From the NCBI GenBank assembly GCA_016721925.1, contig JADKHE010000014.1, positions 1 to 64,000 of the forward strand: DNA of 64,000 bases, written 5' to 3'. The notes under the pieces were generated by a model. The model had not been told where the DNA came from and did not search any database. It was given only the letters and a program-made list of their open reading frames with translations. Of the stretch, positions 23,302 through 32,017 are shown one piece after another; the first letter of the stretch is position 1; the number at the start of each line of letters is the position of its first letter. The position numbers were made by a program, and so were the translations under genes. The stretch is from Candidatus Skiveiella danica. GTDB lineage: Bacteria; Pseudomonadota; Gammaproteobacteria; Burkholderiales; Burkholderiaceae_C.

Positions 23302-23886
23302 ATGACGGATGCCGATGCCAGCCCCTTCGACCAGCAGGTCGCAACCCACCGCGACTACCTGCTGCGTTTCGCGCGGCTGCAGCTGCGCAACGACACCTGG
23401 GCGGAGGATGCGGTGTCGGAGACGCTGCTGGCCGCGCTGAGCAAGCCCTTGTCGTTTGCCAACCGTTCCCAACTCAAGACCTGGCTGGTCGGCATCCTCA
23501 AGCACAAGATCATCGACGCCTTGCGCCACCACGGCCGCGAGGTCTGCGTGGGCAGCGGCACCGATGACGAACAGGAAGACCCGCTGGAGTCCATCGCCTT
23601 CAGGGCGGACGGGCATTTCGGGGAGAGTCCCGCCGAATGGGGCAATCCCGAGCAGGACCTCAGCAGCCGGCAGTTCTTCGAGATCCTGGAGGCCTGCGCC
23701 AGCAAGCTGCCTGCCAGCCAGGGGCGCTTGTTCCTGATGCGCGAGTGGCTGGAGCTGTCCAGCGAAGAAATCTGTAAGGAACTGGACCTGACCGCGACCA
23801 ACCTTTACGTGCAGCTGCACCGCGCCCGCCTGCGCTTGCGCGAATGTCTTGAACTGAACTGGTTTGCCCACCCCCGGGCCACATGA
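23302..23886 (+). CDS. ECF-type sigma-70 factor
   Basis: The 194-residue protein has region 2 (LLRFARLQLRNDTWAEDAVSETLLAAL, with KTWLVGILKHKIIDALRHHG) and region 4 (LPASQGRLFLMREWLELSSEEICKEL, then TNLYVQLHRARLRLRECLE). There is no region 1.1 or 3. It would direct RNA polymerase to a small regulon. It is divergent from tlpA and the bufferin-like operon, and its stop overlaps the start of a zinc-finger protein (ATGA), a standard sigma/anti-sigma pair. I infer that it controls the adjacent leftward operon in response to metal stress, as SigF does for bufferins in Caulobacter. Confidence 0.88.
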   Translation: MTDADASPFDQQVATHRDYLLRFARLQLRNDTWAEDAVSETLLAALSKPLSFANRSQLKTWLVGILKHKIIDALRHHGREVCVGSGTDDEQEDPLESIAFRADGHFGESPAEWGNPEQDLSSRQFFEILEACASKLPASQGRLFLMREWLELSSEEICKELDLTATNLYVQLHRARLRLRECLELNWFAHPRAT

Positions 23887-24101
23887 TGTCGTCCTACCCC
23901 TTCAAACGCACCTGCAAGGAAGTCTCCGCGCTGCTCATCGCGCGCGAGGACCGCGAGCTGCCGCTGCAGGAGCGCGTGGCGCTGCGCCTGCACCTGGCGA
24001 TGTGCCAGGCCTGCCCGCGTTTCGAGCGCCAGGTGCTGACCATGCGCAACGCGATGAAGCAGTGGCGCCAGTACACGAGCGACCCCGGCGACGAACGCTG
24101 A
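23883..24101 (+). CDS. Zinc-finger (zf-HC2-like) anti-sigma protein
   Basis: This 72-residue protein contains KEVSALLIAREDRELPLQER, then LRLHLAMCQACPRFERQV. The H-x3-C-x2-C arrangement after an 'S.l.s...d..L...e...l..Hl..C..C' pattern is the zf-HC2/ZAS motif of anti-sigma factors. There is no membrane segment, so it is a soluble sensor. Its ATG overlaps the sigma factor stop, so it is co-translated and probably holds the sigma factor inactive. The cysteines may sense metal or redox change. Confidence 0.82.
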   Translation: MMSSYPFKRTCKEVSALLIAREDRELPLQERVALRLHLAMCQACPRFERQVLTMRNAMKQWRQYTSDPGDER

Positions 24102-24150
24102 ACCGCGCTGGCATTCGCCGGAGCGCGACCCGAACGGCATCGCGCCGCAC

Positions 24151-25824
24151 TCAGGACAGCAGCGCCTGCGCGAACTCCCGGGCGTTGAAGGTTTCGAGGT
24201 CTTCCAGCTTCTCGCCGACGCCGATGAAATAGACCGGAACCGGCTTTTCCCGCGCGATCGCGCACAACACCCCGCCCTTGGCGGTGCCGTCGAGCTTGGT
24301 GATGACCAGGCCGGTCAGCGCCAGCGCGTCGTCGAAGGCCTTGACCTGCGTCAGCGCGTTCTGCCCGGTGTTGCCGTCGATGACCAGCAGCACCTCGTGC
24401 GGGGCAGTGGCATCGGCCTTCTGCACCACGCGTTTGATCTTTTTCAGTTCCTCCATCAGGTGCAGCTGCGTGGGCAGACGCCCGGCGGTGTCGACCAGCA
24501 CCACGTCCTTGCCACGCGCGCGCCCGGCGCTGACCGCATCGAAGCTCACCGCGGCCGGGTCGCCGCCCTGCTGGCTGATGATCTCCACCAGGTTGCGGTC
24601 GGCCCAGACGGCGAGCTGCTCGCGCGCGGCGGCGCGGAAGGTGTCTGCCGCGGCCAGCAGCACGCTGGCGCCCGAGGTGGCGAGGTGCTTGGTGAGCTTG
24701 CCGATGGACGTGGTCTTGCCGGCACCGTTGACACCCGCGACCATGATCACGGTGGGCCCGTGCTGGCCGTTGTGCAGGTTGTCGGGGCGGTCGCCGACGA
24801 CCAGCACCTTCTGCAGGGGCGCCAGAAGGTCGGTGATCGCGTCGGCCAGCAGGCCCTTGACGGCCGCCGGGTCGGTGGTCTTGTTCTCCTTCACGCGGCG
24901 CTTGAGGTCGGCCAGCAGGAATTCGGTGGCCTTGACGCCGGTGTCGGCCATCAGCAGCGCGGTCTCCAGTTCCTCATAAAGCTCGTCGTCGATCCGCGTG
25001 CCGGTGAAGACGGTGGCCAGGCTGGAGCCGGTCTTGCGCAGGCCGGCCTTGAGCTTGTCGAGCCAGCCTTTGCGCTCGGTCGCGGCGGCGGCGGGTGTCG
25101 GCTCCGGTTCGGAAGCGGGGGCTGGCGCAACCGCAGCCGCAGCTGCAGCGGGTGGCGGCGTGGAGGGCGCTGGCGAGGGGAGGGTTGCGGCCACGGCGGG
25201 CGCAGGCGGCGGCACCGTTGGCGACAGTGTGGGCGCGGGTGGCGTTGGGGCGGCCCCGTCGGCAACCGGTGCGGGGTTCGTGCCGGACGGTGGGCTTTGC
25301 GCGTCCGAAGGGGCCTGGGCAGGCGCTTCTGGATTCACAGGCGCGGCCGTGGTCTTGCTCCACGGCGGCGTCCACCAACGCGGGCGGGACGCGGTGGACG
25401 ATTCGGCGGCCGCAACGGGTGCGGCGTCTGGCTCGGCGGCGGGGGCCGTCGGCGCGGAGGTCATTGCTGGTGCCAGCGGCTGCGCGGGTGCGGTGGCGTC
25501 GGCCGGGGCGGCGGCCGGGGCGGCGGCCACCTGGTCGATGGTCGGGGCGACGGCAGGTGTTTCGGTGGCCGTCTCGGGTGAGGGCGCAGGGACCGCGGGC
25601 ACCTCGGGCCGTGCTTTGGGGGCTGCCGGGCTAGCGTCTAACCCGCCGGCCAGCGGGGGGGTGGCCGCAGCGGGGGGGGCCTCAGCGGCTGGCGCGACCG
25701 CGACCGAGGGCCCGGCGGTGGGCGTGTCGGGCGCCGGAGCGCCCTCCACAGCGGCCGGCACCGCGTCCGGCGCGCGCTCGCCGACGGGTGCTGTCGGCGG
25801 CTTTTTCCTGAAAAAACTGAACAT
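24151..25824 (-). CDS. ftsY: Signal recognition particle receptor
   Basis: FtsY receives SRP-bound ribosomes at the inner membrane and hydrolyses GTP. The NG domain starts near residue 250 (GWLDKLKAGLRKTGSSLATV). Its motifs are VMVAGVNGAGKTTSIGKL-type G1 (about residues 362-370), DTFRAAAREQL (G2/insertion), VLVDTAGRLPTQ (G3) and ITKLDGTAKGG (G4), ending VGEKLEDLETFNAREFAQALL. The N-terminal ~245 residues are almost pure Ala/Pro/Val/Thr/Glu after MFSFFRKK, longer and lower in complexity than usual for this group. The A domain of FtsY is naturally variable. The divergent M16 peptidase gene begins 30 bp away, an arrangement common in betaproteobacteria. Confidence 0.95.
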   Translation of the reverse strand: MFSFFRKKPPTAPVGERAPDAVPAAVEGAPAPDTPTAGPSVAVAPAAEAPPAAATPPLAGGLDASPAAPKARPEVPAVPAPSPETATETPAVAPTIDQVAAAPAAAPADATAPAQPLAPAMTSAPTAPAAEPDAAPVAAAESSTASRPRWWTPPWSKTTAAPVNPEAPAQAPSDAQSPPSGTNPAPVADGAAPTPPAPTLSPTVPPPAPAVAATLPSPAPSTPPPAAAAAAVAPAPASEPEPTPAAAATERKGWLDKLKAGLRKTGSSLATVFTGTRIDDELYEELETALLMADTGVKATEFLLADLKRRVKENKTTDPAAVKGLLADAITDLLAPLQKVLVVGDRPDNLHNGQHGPTVIMVAGVNGAGKTTSIGKLTKHLATSGASVLLAAADTFRAAAREQLAVWADRNLVEIISQQGGDPAAVSFDAVSAGRARGKDVVLVDTAGRLPTQLHLMEELKKIKRVVQKADATAPHEVLLVIDGNTGQNALTQVKAFDDALALTGLVITKLDGTAKGGVLCAIAREKPVPVYFIGVGEKLEDLETFNAREFAQALLS

Positions 25825-25853
25825 TTGGGCGTTTCTAGAATCAAGCCCATTCT

Positions 25854-27293
25854 ATGAAACGATTCTTCACCCTGGCCGCCCTTGTCGCAGGCTTTGCCAT
25901 CGGGGGCCCGAGCCTGGCCCAGACACCCGCCCAGCCTTCCACGGCTGCCGCCAATCCACCGGCGCCATCGGCGGCTGCCGCCGTCAGCCGCTTCACCCTG
26001 CCCAACGGCCTGACCGTCATCGTCAAACCGGACCGGCGCGCGCCGACGGCCGTGCACATGCTGTGGCTGCGGGTGGGTGCCATGGACGAGGTGGATGGCA
26101 CCAGCGGCGTGGCCCATGTGCTGGAGCACATGATGTTCAAGGGAACTCCCGACGTGAAACCTGGCGAGTTCTCGCGCCGGGTGGCGGCGATGGGCGGACG
26201 CGAGAACGCGTTCACCTCGCGCGACTACACCGGCTATTTCCAGCAGATCCCGGCCAACCGGCTGGAGGATGTGATGAAGCTGGAGGCCGACCGGTTTGCG
26301 CGCAACCAGTGGGCCGACGAGGAGTTCGTCAAGGAGCTCGAGGTGGTGAAGGAGGAGCGGCGCCTGCGCACCGAGGACAACCCGCGTGCCTTGCTGTACG
26401 AGAACCTCAATGCCAGCGCCTTTCACGCCTCGCCTTACCGGCGCCCGGTGGTGGGGTGGATGAGCGATCTGGATGCGATGACGCCGGGTGACGCGCGGGC
26501 GTTCTGGCAGCGCTGGTACGTTCCGGCCAACGCTGCGGTGGTGGTGGCCGGGGACGTCGATCCCCAGGAGGTGCTGCGCTTGGCTGAAAAATATTACGGC
26601 CCGATTCCCGCGCGTGCCGTGCCTGCGCGCAAGCCGCGCGAGGAGCCGCAGCAGCAGGGCCTGCGGCGCTTCGAGTTCAAGGCCCCGGCCGAGCAGGCTT
26701 ATGTCGCGCTGGCCTTCAAGGTCCCGCGCCTGACCAGTCTGGAAGCCTCGCCCGAGAACGATGACGCGCTGGCGCTGACGGTGCTGGCGGCCGTGCTGGA
26801 CGGCTACAGCGGCGCGCGGCTGGACCGCGCACTGACCCAGGGAGCGGACCGGCTGGCCGACAGCGCCGGCGCCGGCAACGGCCTGATGGGGCGCGGCCCG
26901 CAGCTGTTCACGCTCGACGGCGTGCCGGCGCCGGGAAAGACCACCGAGCAGGTCGAGGCGGCGCTGCGTGCGCAGGTGCAGCGCATCGCGCGCGAAGGTG
27001 TGAGCGAGGCCGAGCTGGAGCGCGTCAAGACCCAGTGGGTGGCCAGCGAGGTCTACAAGCTCGACTCGGTGATGAACCAGGCCCGCGAACTCGGCAACCT
27101 GTGGGCGCAGGGCCTGCCGCTGGACACCGGCGAGCGGCTGATCCAGCGCCTGCGCCAGGTCAGCGCGGCGCAGGTCCAGGCGGTGGCCGCGAAGTATTTT
27201 GGTGACGACCAGCTCACGGTGGCGGCGCTGCGGCCCCAGCCGCTCGATCCGGCCCGCAAGAAGCGCGCATCACCCGCGGGTTCGCGCCATTGA
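25854..27293 (+). CDS. M16 zinc peptidase, catalytic member
   Basis: A signal peptide (MKRFFTLAALVAGFAIGG, ending SLA-Q) is followed by an insulinase-type peptidase. LPNGLTVIVKPDRRAPTAVH and VAHVLEHMMFKGT carry the inverted zinc motif HxxEH (His88, Glu91, His92); the third ligand Glu lies in EELEVVKEERRLRTEDNP. PYRRPVVGWMSDLDAMTPGD is conserved in the family. Length is 479 residues. It is periplasmic and expected to degrade peptides as a heterodimer with the inactive M16 protein encoded 10 bp downstream. Confidence 0.92.
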   Translation: MKRFFTLAALVAGFAIGGPSLAQTPAQPSTAAANPPAPSAAAAVSRFTLPNGLTVIVKPDRRAPTAVHMLWLRVGAMDEVDGTSGVAHVLEHMMFKGTPDVKPGEFSRRVAAMGGRENAFTSRDYTGYFQQIPANRLEDVMKLEADRFARNQWADEEFVKELEVVKEERRLRTEDNPRALLYENLNASAFHASPYRRPVVGWMSDLDAMTPGDARAFWQRWYVPANAAVVVAGDVDPQEVLRLAEKYYGPIPARAVPARKPREEPQQQGLRRFEFKAPAEQAYVALAFKVPRLTSLEASPENDDALALTVLAAVLDGYSGARLDRALTQGADRLADSAGAGNGLMGRGPQLFTLDGVPAPGKTTEQVEAALRAQVQRIAREGVSEAELERVKTQWVASEVYKLDSVMNQARELGNLWAQGLPLDTGERLIQRLRQVSAAQVQAVAAKYFGDDQLTVAALRPQPLDPARKKRASPAGSRH

Positions 27294-27303
27294 AGGGGAT
27301 GCC

Positions 27304-28656
27304 ATGAGAAGTACAAAAATGAGAGCTGTCAGAGACCTTTTGACGCTGGGAATGGCCGTTTTTTGGCTGAATCTCGCGCAAGCGGGCATTCCCATCCAGC
27401 ACTGGACTCAACCGGGCGGCGCCCGGGTCTGGCTCGTGGAGAGCCCGGCCATTCCGATGGTCGACGTGCAGATCGACTTCGACGCCGGCGGCCGGCGCGA
27501 TCCGGCGGACAAGGCCGGCCTGGCTTCGGTGACCGCCGCGATGGTGTCCAAGGGCGTGGCCGCGCGGGGCGCCGACCCGGCGCTCGATGAAAACCAGCTC
27601 GGCGAGGCCTGGGCCGATCTGGGCGCCTCGTTCGGCGCCGGTGCCGGCGGCGACCGGCTGAGCTATTCGCTGCGCTCGCTCAGCTACCCCGACCTGCTGG
27701 AGCGGGCTGCGGCGCTGGCCGCGCGCCAGCTGGCAGAGCCTTCGTTCCCCGAGGACGTTTGGAAACGCGAACGTGAGCGCATCGCTGCCAGCATCCGCGA
27801 GGCCAATACGCGACCGGCCACCCTCGCCGGCCGCGCTTTTACCCAGGCCGTCTACGGCAGCCATCCGTATGGCTACGAGATGACTGAAGAGACGCTGGCC
27901 CGCATCACCTTGGCGGACATGCGCGCGCAGCAGGCGCGGCTGATCCTGCCGTGCCGGGCGCGGGTCAGCATCGTCGGTGCGCTGAACCGGCAGCAGGCCG
28001 ATGCGCTGGTCTCGCGCCTGCTGGGCCGTCTGCCGGCGGGCGACGCGGCGGCCTGCGCGCCCCTGCCCGCGGTGGGCGAGGTGGCGCCGCTGCAGGCTTC
28101 AGCCGAGCGGCGCATTCCTTTCGATTCGGCCCAGGCGCATGTCCTGATCGGCCAGCCCGGCTACAAGCGTGATGACCCGGACTACTTTGCCCTGCTGGTG
28201 GGCAACTACACGCTGGGCGGTGGCGGCTTTGTCTCGCGCCTGACGCAGGAGGTGCGCGAGAAGCGCGGTCTGAGCTACAGCGTCTACAGCTATTTCTCGC
28301 CAGGACTGCATGCGGGCGCGTTCACGATCGGGCTGCAGACCCGGCCTGACCAGGCCGCGCAGGCGCTGAAGGTGTCGCGCGACGTGCTGGCCGCCTATGT
28401 GGCCGAAGGCCCGACGCCCGAAGAGCTGAAGGCCGCCAAGGACAACCTGATCGGCGGCTTCGCCTTGCGGCTGGACAGCAACCGAAAACTGCTGGACAAC
28501 GTGGCCAACATCGCCTGGTACGACCTGCCGCTGGACTATCTGGACACCTGGACGAAGCAGGTGGAGCGCGTCAGCGCGGCGGACATCCGGGCGGCCTTCA
28601 AGCGCAAGCTGCAGCCGGAGCGGATGGTGACGGTGGTGGTGGGGGGAGCACCCTGA
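27304..28656 (+). CDS. M16 peptidase homolog, non-catalytic partner
   Basis: The protein (450 residues) has the M16 fold (IPMVDVQIDFDAGGRRDPAD, AVYGSHPYGYEMTEETL, LGGGGFVSRLTQEVREKRGLS) but no HxxEH; the position reads AGLASVTAAM. The Arg-Tyr pair region near the C-terminus (VREKRGLSYSVYSYF) is kept, as in the substrate-binding partner of heterodimeric M16 enzymes. The signal peptide (MRSTKMRAVRDLLTLGMAVF, later LAQA) is encoded by a copy of the dispersed GACGCTGGGA repeat (27315-27371). AAGGGG precedes the ATG. Coupling to the catalytic gene (10-bp gap) fits a complex. Confidence 0.9.
   Translation: MRSTKMRAVRDLLTLGMAVFWLNLAQAGIPIQHWTQPGGARVWLVESPAIPMVDVQIDFDAGGRRDPADKAGLASVTAAMVSKGVAARGADPALDENQLGEAWADLGASFGAGAGGDRLSYSLRSLSYPDLLERAAALAARQLAEPSFPEDVWKRERERIAASIREANTRPATLAGRAFTQAVYGSHPYGYEMTEETLARITLADMRAQQARLILPCRARVSIVGALNRQQADALVSRLLGRLPAGDAAACAPLPAVGEVAPLQASAERRIPFDSAQAHVLIGQPGYKRDDPDYFALLVGNYTLGGGGFVSRLTQEVREKRGLSYSVYSYFSPGLHAGAFTIGLQTRPDQAAQALKVSRDVLAAYVAEGPTPEELKAAKDNLIGGFALRLDSNRKLLDNVANIAWYDLPLDYLDTWTKQVERVSAADIRAAFKRKLQPERMVTVVVGGAP
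27315..27371 (+). repeat. Dispersed GACGCTGGGA repeat, copy A, inside a coding sequence
   Basis: AGCTGTCAGAGACCTTTT, GACGCTGGGAATGGCCG and TTTTTTGGCTGAAT align without gaps with the copy at 48.8 kb (AGCTGTTCATGTCCATTT, GACGCTGGGAGGGAGCA, TTTTTTAGGCTGAAA), except for one base near the T-run. The copy covers codons ~5-23 of the second M16 gene and so encodes most of its signal peptide. Confidence 0.75.
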
Positions 28657-28719
28657 GTCCTTTGGGGCGCAGGGAGCCGGGCCGAGACCAGGCCAGCAGC
28701 CCAGCCAGGCGAGCAAGCT

Positions 28720-29271
28720 TCAGATATGCGCAATGATCCGCGGCGCGTGCCGCATGTGCAGCGACAGGCCCAGCGCTTCCATGTGGTTGGCGTTGCGCCC
28801 CAGGATGGTGTGGGCCAGCGGCAGGAAGTGATCTTCCTCGAACCGGGCGTGCCCGAGGTAGCTCGTCACCAGGTGCTCGACGCCGGCGACGTTGAGCTCG
28901 GTCGAATGCCCCTTGGCCACTTTTTTCAACTCCGGTTCGAGCTTCAGCCACGCGGCTTCGACGGTGCGGTGTTCGGCGGTCAGCTGGTCGACCATGACCT
29001 GGACCCGGTCGCGCTCCTCGCCCTTGACGGCACTGGACAACACCGCCGGGAACAGCTCGCGTTCCTCCTCCGAATGGTGTTCGAAGACCGCGGCACGGAA
29101 AAAGCGAAGCGTCTCTTCCGCGATTTCGCGCGCGCGCGCGGCGGGCGCCAGCAACGCCGGCAGTTGGCCGAAGTCATTCAGGTGGCTGATGATGCCCTCG
29201 TGGCAGTTGGAGAAGTTCAGCAGCGGCGCGTCGGCGGGTTCGTCGATGGGATGGGCGGGCTTGAGGCTCAT
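28720..29271 (-). CDS. Hemerythrin-like domain protein
   Basis: The 183-residue, four-helix protein has metal-ligand candidates in FSNCHEGIISHLNDFGQL, EHHSEEERELFPAV, EHRTVEAAW and YLGHARFEEDHFLPLA. These give the H...HxxxE...H...HxxxxD spacing of hemerythrin/HHE proteins, which bind a di-iron centre and O2 or NO, or sense oxygen or iron. ATG at 29271 (MSLKPAHP) is chosen; an upstream in-frame start at 29352 would add a non-conserved leader. It stands alone, convergent with the M16 pair. Confidence 0.85.
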   Translation of the reverse strand: MSLKPAHPIDEPADAPLLNFSNCHEGIISHLNDFGQLPALLAPAARAREIAEETLRFFRAAVFEHHSEEERELFPAVLSSAVKGEERDRVQVMVDQLTAEHRTVEAAWLKLEPELKKVAKGHSTELNVAGVEHLVTSYLGHARFEEDHFLPLAHTILGRNANHMEALGLSLHMRHAPRIIAHI

Positions 29272-29391
29272 GGCGGGTACCTTTGCAAGTTTGTCTCCGG
29301 GCGCGAATCCTGCCCCGACAGGTTGGGTAGGATCAATATAGCAAACCCCCACCGGACGCGTGAATGCAAACCGGCGGTTTCTTGACGCAGG

Positions 29392-30300
29392 TCATGCCTT
29401 CACCGTGCCGCTGGGCAAGAGGGTGGCCAGCGCCTGTGCCAGAGGCACGGCCATTTTCACCACGTTGCTGGAGTGCGCGACGCAGTCGGTGCTCCAGAAC
29501 GCATCCACGCCGGCAGCCCGCAGTTGCCCGAAGGCGTCGTCGGACAGCAGCGCATGGGTCACCGCGACGTCCACCGATACGGCGCCGGCCGCGCGCAACC
29601 GGCGTGCCGCCTGCGCCACGGTGTGGCCGGTGCTGGCCACGTCGTCCATCAGCACGACGGCGCGCCCGGCCACCGGCAGGGCGGGCAGCTCGATCTCGAC
29701 CGCATGGTCGCCTTGGCGTTGTTTGGTGCACACCGCATGGTCGAAGCCGTGGCGCGCGGCCGCCTGCGAAACCCATTGCGCGGATTCACTGTCCGGCCCC
29801 ACCAGCAAGGCGCCGGGGCGCCGCTGCGCGATCAGATCGGCCAGCAGCGGGGCGCCGCTGAGCACCACGGCCTGACCGACGGGTACCGCCTCCTGCAGCG
29901 TGGCCACGCGGTGGAGGTGCGGATCCACCGTGACCACCGCATCGAACAGCTCCGCCAGGAAACGCCCGACGATGCGCTGGCTGATCGCCTCGCCGGGGAC
30001 AAAAGCAATGTCCTGGCGCATGTACGCCAGGTAGGGCGCCACCAGGGTCAGGTGCCGCGCGCCCAGCAGCCGCGCGGTGCGGGCGGCCAGCAGCAAGTCC
30101 ACCAGTTTCTCGTTCGGGTGGTCCAGCGTGCGCAGCAGCACCACGCGTTCGGGCAGGGCGTCAGGCAGGCGCAGCCGGATCTCCCCGTCGGGAAAGCGGT
30201 GTCTTTGCACCGGCGCAGGCACCAGCCCTGCGGCCTGCGCCAGGCCCAGGGCGGCGCCCTGTTCGTCGTCGAAATACAGCAGGGTGGGTGGCGCTTGCAT
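29392..30300 (-). CDS. Ribose-phosphate diphosphokinase-like phosphoribosyltransferase
   Basis: The 302-residue PRPP-synthetase-like protein has HRFPDGEIRLRLPDALPERV, LVAPYLAYMRQDIAFVPGEAISQ, VTVDPHLHRVATL, VGPDSESAQWV and the PRPP loop VVLMDDVASTGHTVAQAA. The catalytic Lys-Arg flap of canonical PrsA (KRR at the domain junction) is replaced by VCTKQRQGDHAV, which is typical of this second bacterial branch. Its ATG overlaps the stop of the phosphorylase gene (TGATG). This pairing suggests recycling of ribose phosphates from nucleotide phosphorolysis; the true substrate is not shown by the sequence. Confidence 0.83.
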   Translation of the reverse strand: MQAPPTLLYFDDEQGAALGLAQAAGLVPAPVQRHRFPDGEIRLRLPDALPERVVLLRTLDHPNEKLVDLLLAARTARLLGARHLTLVAPYLAYMRQDIAFVPGEAISQRIVGRFLAELFDAVVTVDPHLHRVATLQEAVPVGQAVVLSGAPLLADLIAQRRPGALLVGPDSESAQWVSQAAARHGFDHAVCTKQRQGDHAVEIELPALPVAGRAVVLMDDVASTGHTVAQAARRLRAAGAVSVDVAVTHALLSDDAFGQLRAAGVDAFWSTDCVAHSSNVVKMAVPLAQALATLLPSGTVKA

Positions 30301-31901
30301 CAGAACTCCACGAAAACATGCGGCTGGGCGTCGGCGCCGCCGATCGTGAAGCCACTGGCGCGCTCGCAGGCCTGCCGGGCAAACTCCAGATCGGCAGGGA
30401 AGTCGGCGTGCACGCGGTAGAGCAGGTCGCCCGCCGCCACCGCGTGGCCCAGCTTGCGCAGCAGGTCGAGCCCGGCGCCTGGCACTTTGGGTGCTCCGGC
30501 CAGGCGCGCGATGCGCGCGATCTGCACGTTGTCGATGCCGGCCACCACACCCGAGGCGTCCGCGCGGACCTCGAAGCTCAGTGCGCCGAGTCGAGGCGCG
30601 TTCGGGTCGAAGGACCGGCTGCCCTGCGCCTCGATGATGGCATTCATGCGGCTCAGTGCCCGTCCGGAGTCCAGGATGTCCCGGGCAATGGCAAAGCCGT
30701 CGCCGCCGCGCACATCGGGGTCGCATTCGATCAGGCGCCCGGCCAGGCGCAGCGCCTTCTGGCGCAGGTCGATCGGCGCGCGCGGGTCGTTCTGCAGCAC
30801 CTGCATCACGTCGCGCGCCTCCAGCACCGGCCCGACGCCGTTGCCGATGGGCTGGCGACCGTCGGTGATGACCACGTCCAATGCCAGGTGCATGCGCCCC
30901 GCCACGTATTCGAACAGCCGGCGCAGGCGCTGCGCCTCGGGCATGGAGCGCACCTTGGCGGTGGGGCCGATCGGAATGTCGAGCACCAGGTGGGTGGAGC
31001 CGGCGGCAATCTTCTTGGACAGGATCGACGCCACCATCTGCCCGGGCGAGTCGATCGACAGCGGCCGCTCCACCGAGATCAGCACGTCGTCGGCCGGCGA
31101 GAGGTCGGCGGTGCCGCCCCAGGCCAGGCAGCCGCGGTGGGTGCGCACGATCTGCTCCAGGCTCGCGAAGGGCAGCTCCACGTTGGCCAGCACGGCCATG
31201 GTGTCGGCGGTACCGGCCGGCGAAGTGATGGCGCGCGACGAGGTCTTGGGGCACAGCAGGCCGTGCGCGGCCACGATCGGCACCACCAGCATCGAGGTGC
31301 GGTTGCCGGGAATGCCGCCGATGCAGTGCTTGTCCACCACCAGCGGCTCGCGCCAGTCGAGCGTACGGCCGCTGGCGACCATGGCCTCGGTCAGGAAGTA
31401 GACCTCCTCGCGGTCCAGTTCGGCCCGGTTGCAGGCCACGACGAAAGCGGTCAGCTCGATCTTGGAATAGTGGTGGCTGGCGATGTCCTGCACGATGGCC
31501 CGGAAGTCTTCCCGGCCGAGGCGTTCGCCGCCGATCTTGCGGAACAGCATGGCCATCGAGGCCGGCGGCTCGGCCTGCGAGATCGAGGCCGTGTGCCCGT
31601 CCTGCACGCCCAGCTGCTGGAACGCGTCCTCCGACAGGCCCAGCTCATGGCAGCCGACGATGGCCGCGTCGTCGACCACGTTCACCGTGGCCAGGATGTG
31701 CCGCCCGTTGGCGCGCACCTCGACCTTGGACAAGGCCTGGAAGCCCTCGGCCCGGTACACGGCGCAGTCGCGGTGCAGGTAGGCGACGTTCTCGTGCCAG
31801 GTGTCGATGGCGACCCGGCGCAAGGCCAGGGTGGAAGGTGTGGGCGCATCATGGCGTGCGGCGGTGATCGTGGAGGCGGGGCGGGCGTCTTCGGCGTGCA
31901 T
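30300..31901 (-). CDS. Thymidine/AMP phosphorylase family protein (long, archaeal-type form)
   Basis: The 533-residue protein is longer than E. coli DeoA (440) because of an extra ~85-residue N-terminal domain, the layout of archaeal AMP phosphorylase and the bacterial 'putative thymidine phosphorylase' subgroup. Motifs: VDKHCIGGIPGNRTSMLVVP (phosphate-binding loop), PKTSSRAITSPAGTADTM (family signature), CLAWGGTADLSPADDVLI and VVITDGRQPIGNGVGP. It cleaves a nucleoside or nucleoside monophosphate with phosphate. Neighbour: the PRPP-synthetase-like gene overlapping its stop. Whether the substrate is thymidine or AMP cannot be decided here, though the length and partner favour the NMP route. 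Confidence 0.85.
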   Translation of the reverse strand: MHAEDARPASTITAARHDAPTPSTLALRRVAIDTWHENVAYLHRDCAVYRAEGFQALSKVEVRANGRHILATVNVVDDAAIVGCHELGLSEDAFQQLGVQDGHTASISQAEPPASMAMLFRKIGGERLGREDFRAIVQDIASHHYSKIELTAFVVACNRAELDREEVYFLTEAMVASGRTLDWREPLVVDKHCIGGIPGNRTSMLVVPIVAAHGLLCPKTSSRAITSPAGTADTMAVLANVELPFASLEQIVRTHRGCLAWGGTADLSPADDVLISVERPLSIDSPGQMVASILSKKIAAGSTHLVLDIPIGPTAKVRSMPEAQRLRRLFEYVAGRMHLALDVVITDGRQPIGNGVGPVLEARDVMQVLQNDPRAPIDLRQKALRLAGRLIECDPDVRGGDGFAIARDILDSGRALSRMNAIIEAQGSRSFDPNAPRLGALSFEVRADASGVVAGIDNVQIARIARLAGAPKVPGAGLDLLRKLGHAVAAGDLLYRVHADFPADLEFARQACERASGFTIGGADAQPHVFVEF

Positions 31902-32017
31902 CCCACGAGCCTACCCGGAATGCGCGGCGCCGGCCAGTGCCGGCAGCCCCGCCCGCGACCGGCCTGATCGGTTTAAGCTTGCACCAACGCGCCTTGCACT
32001 CTGCCGCCCGAACGACC

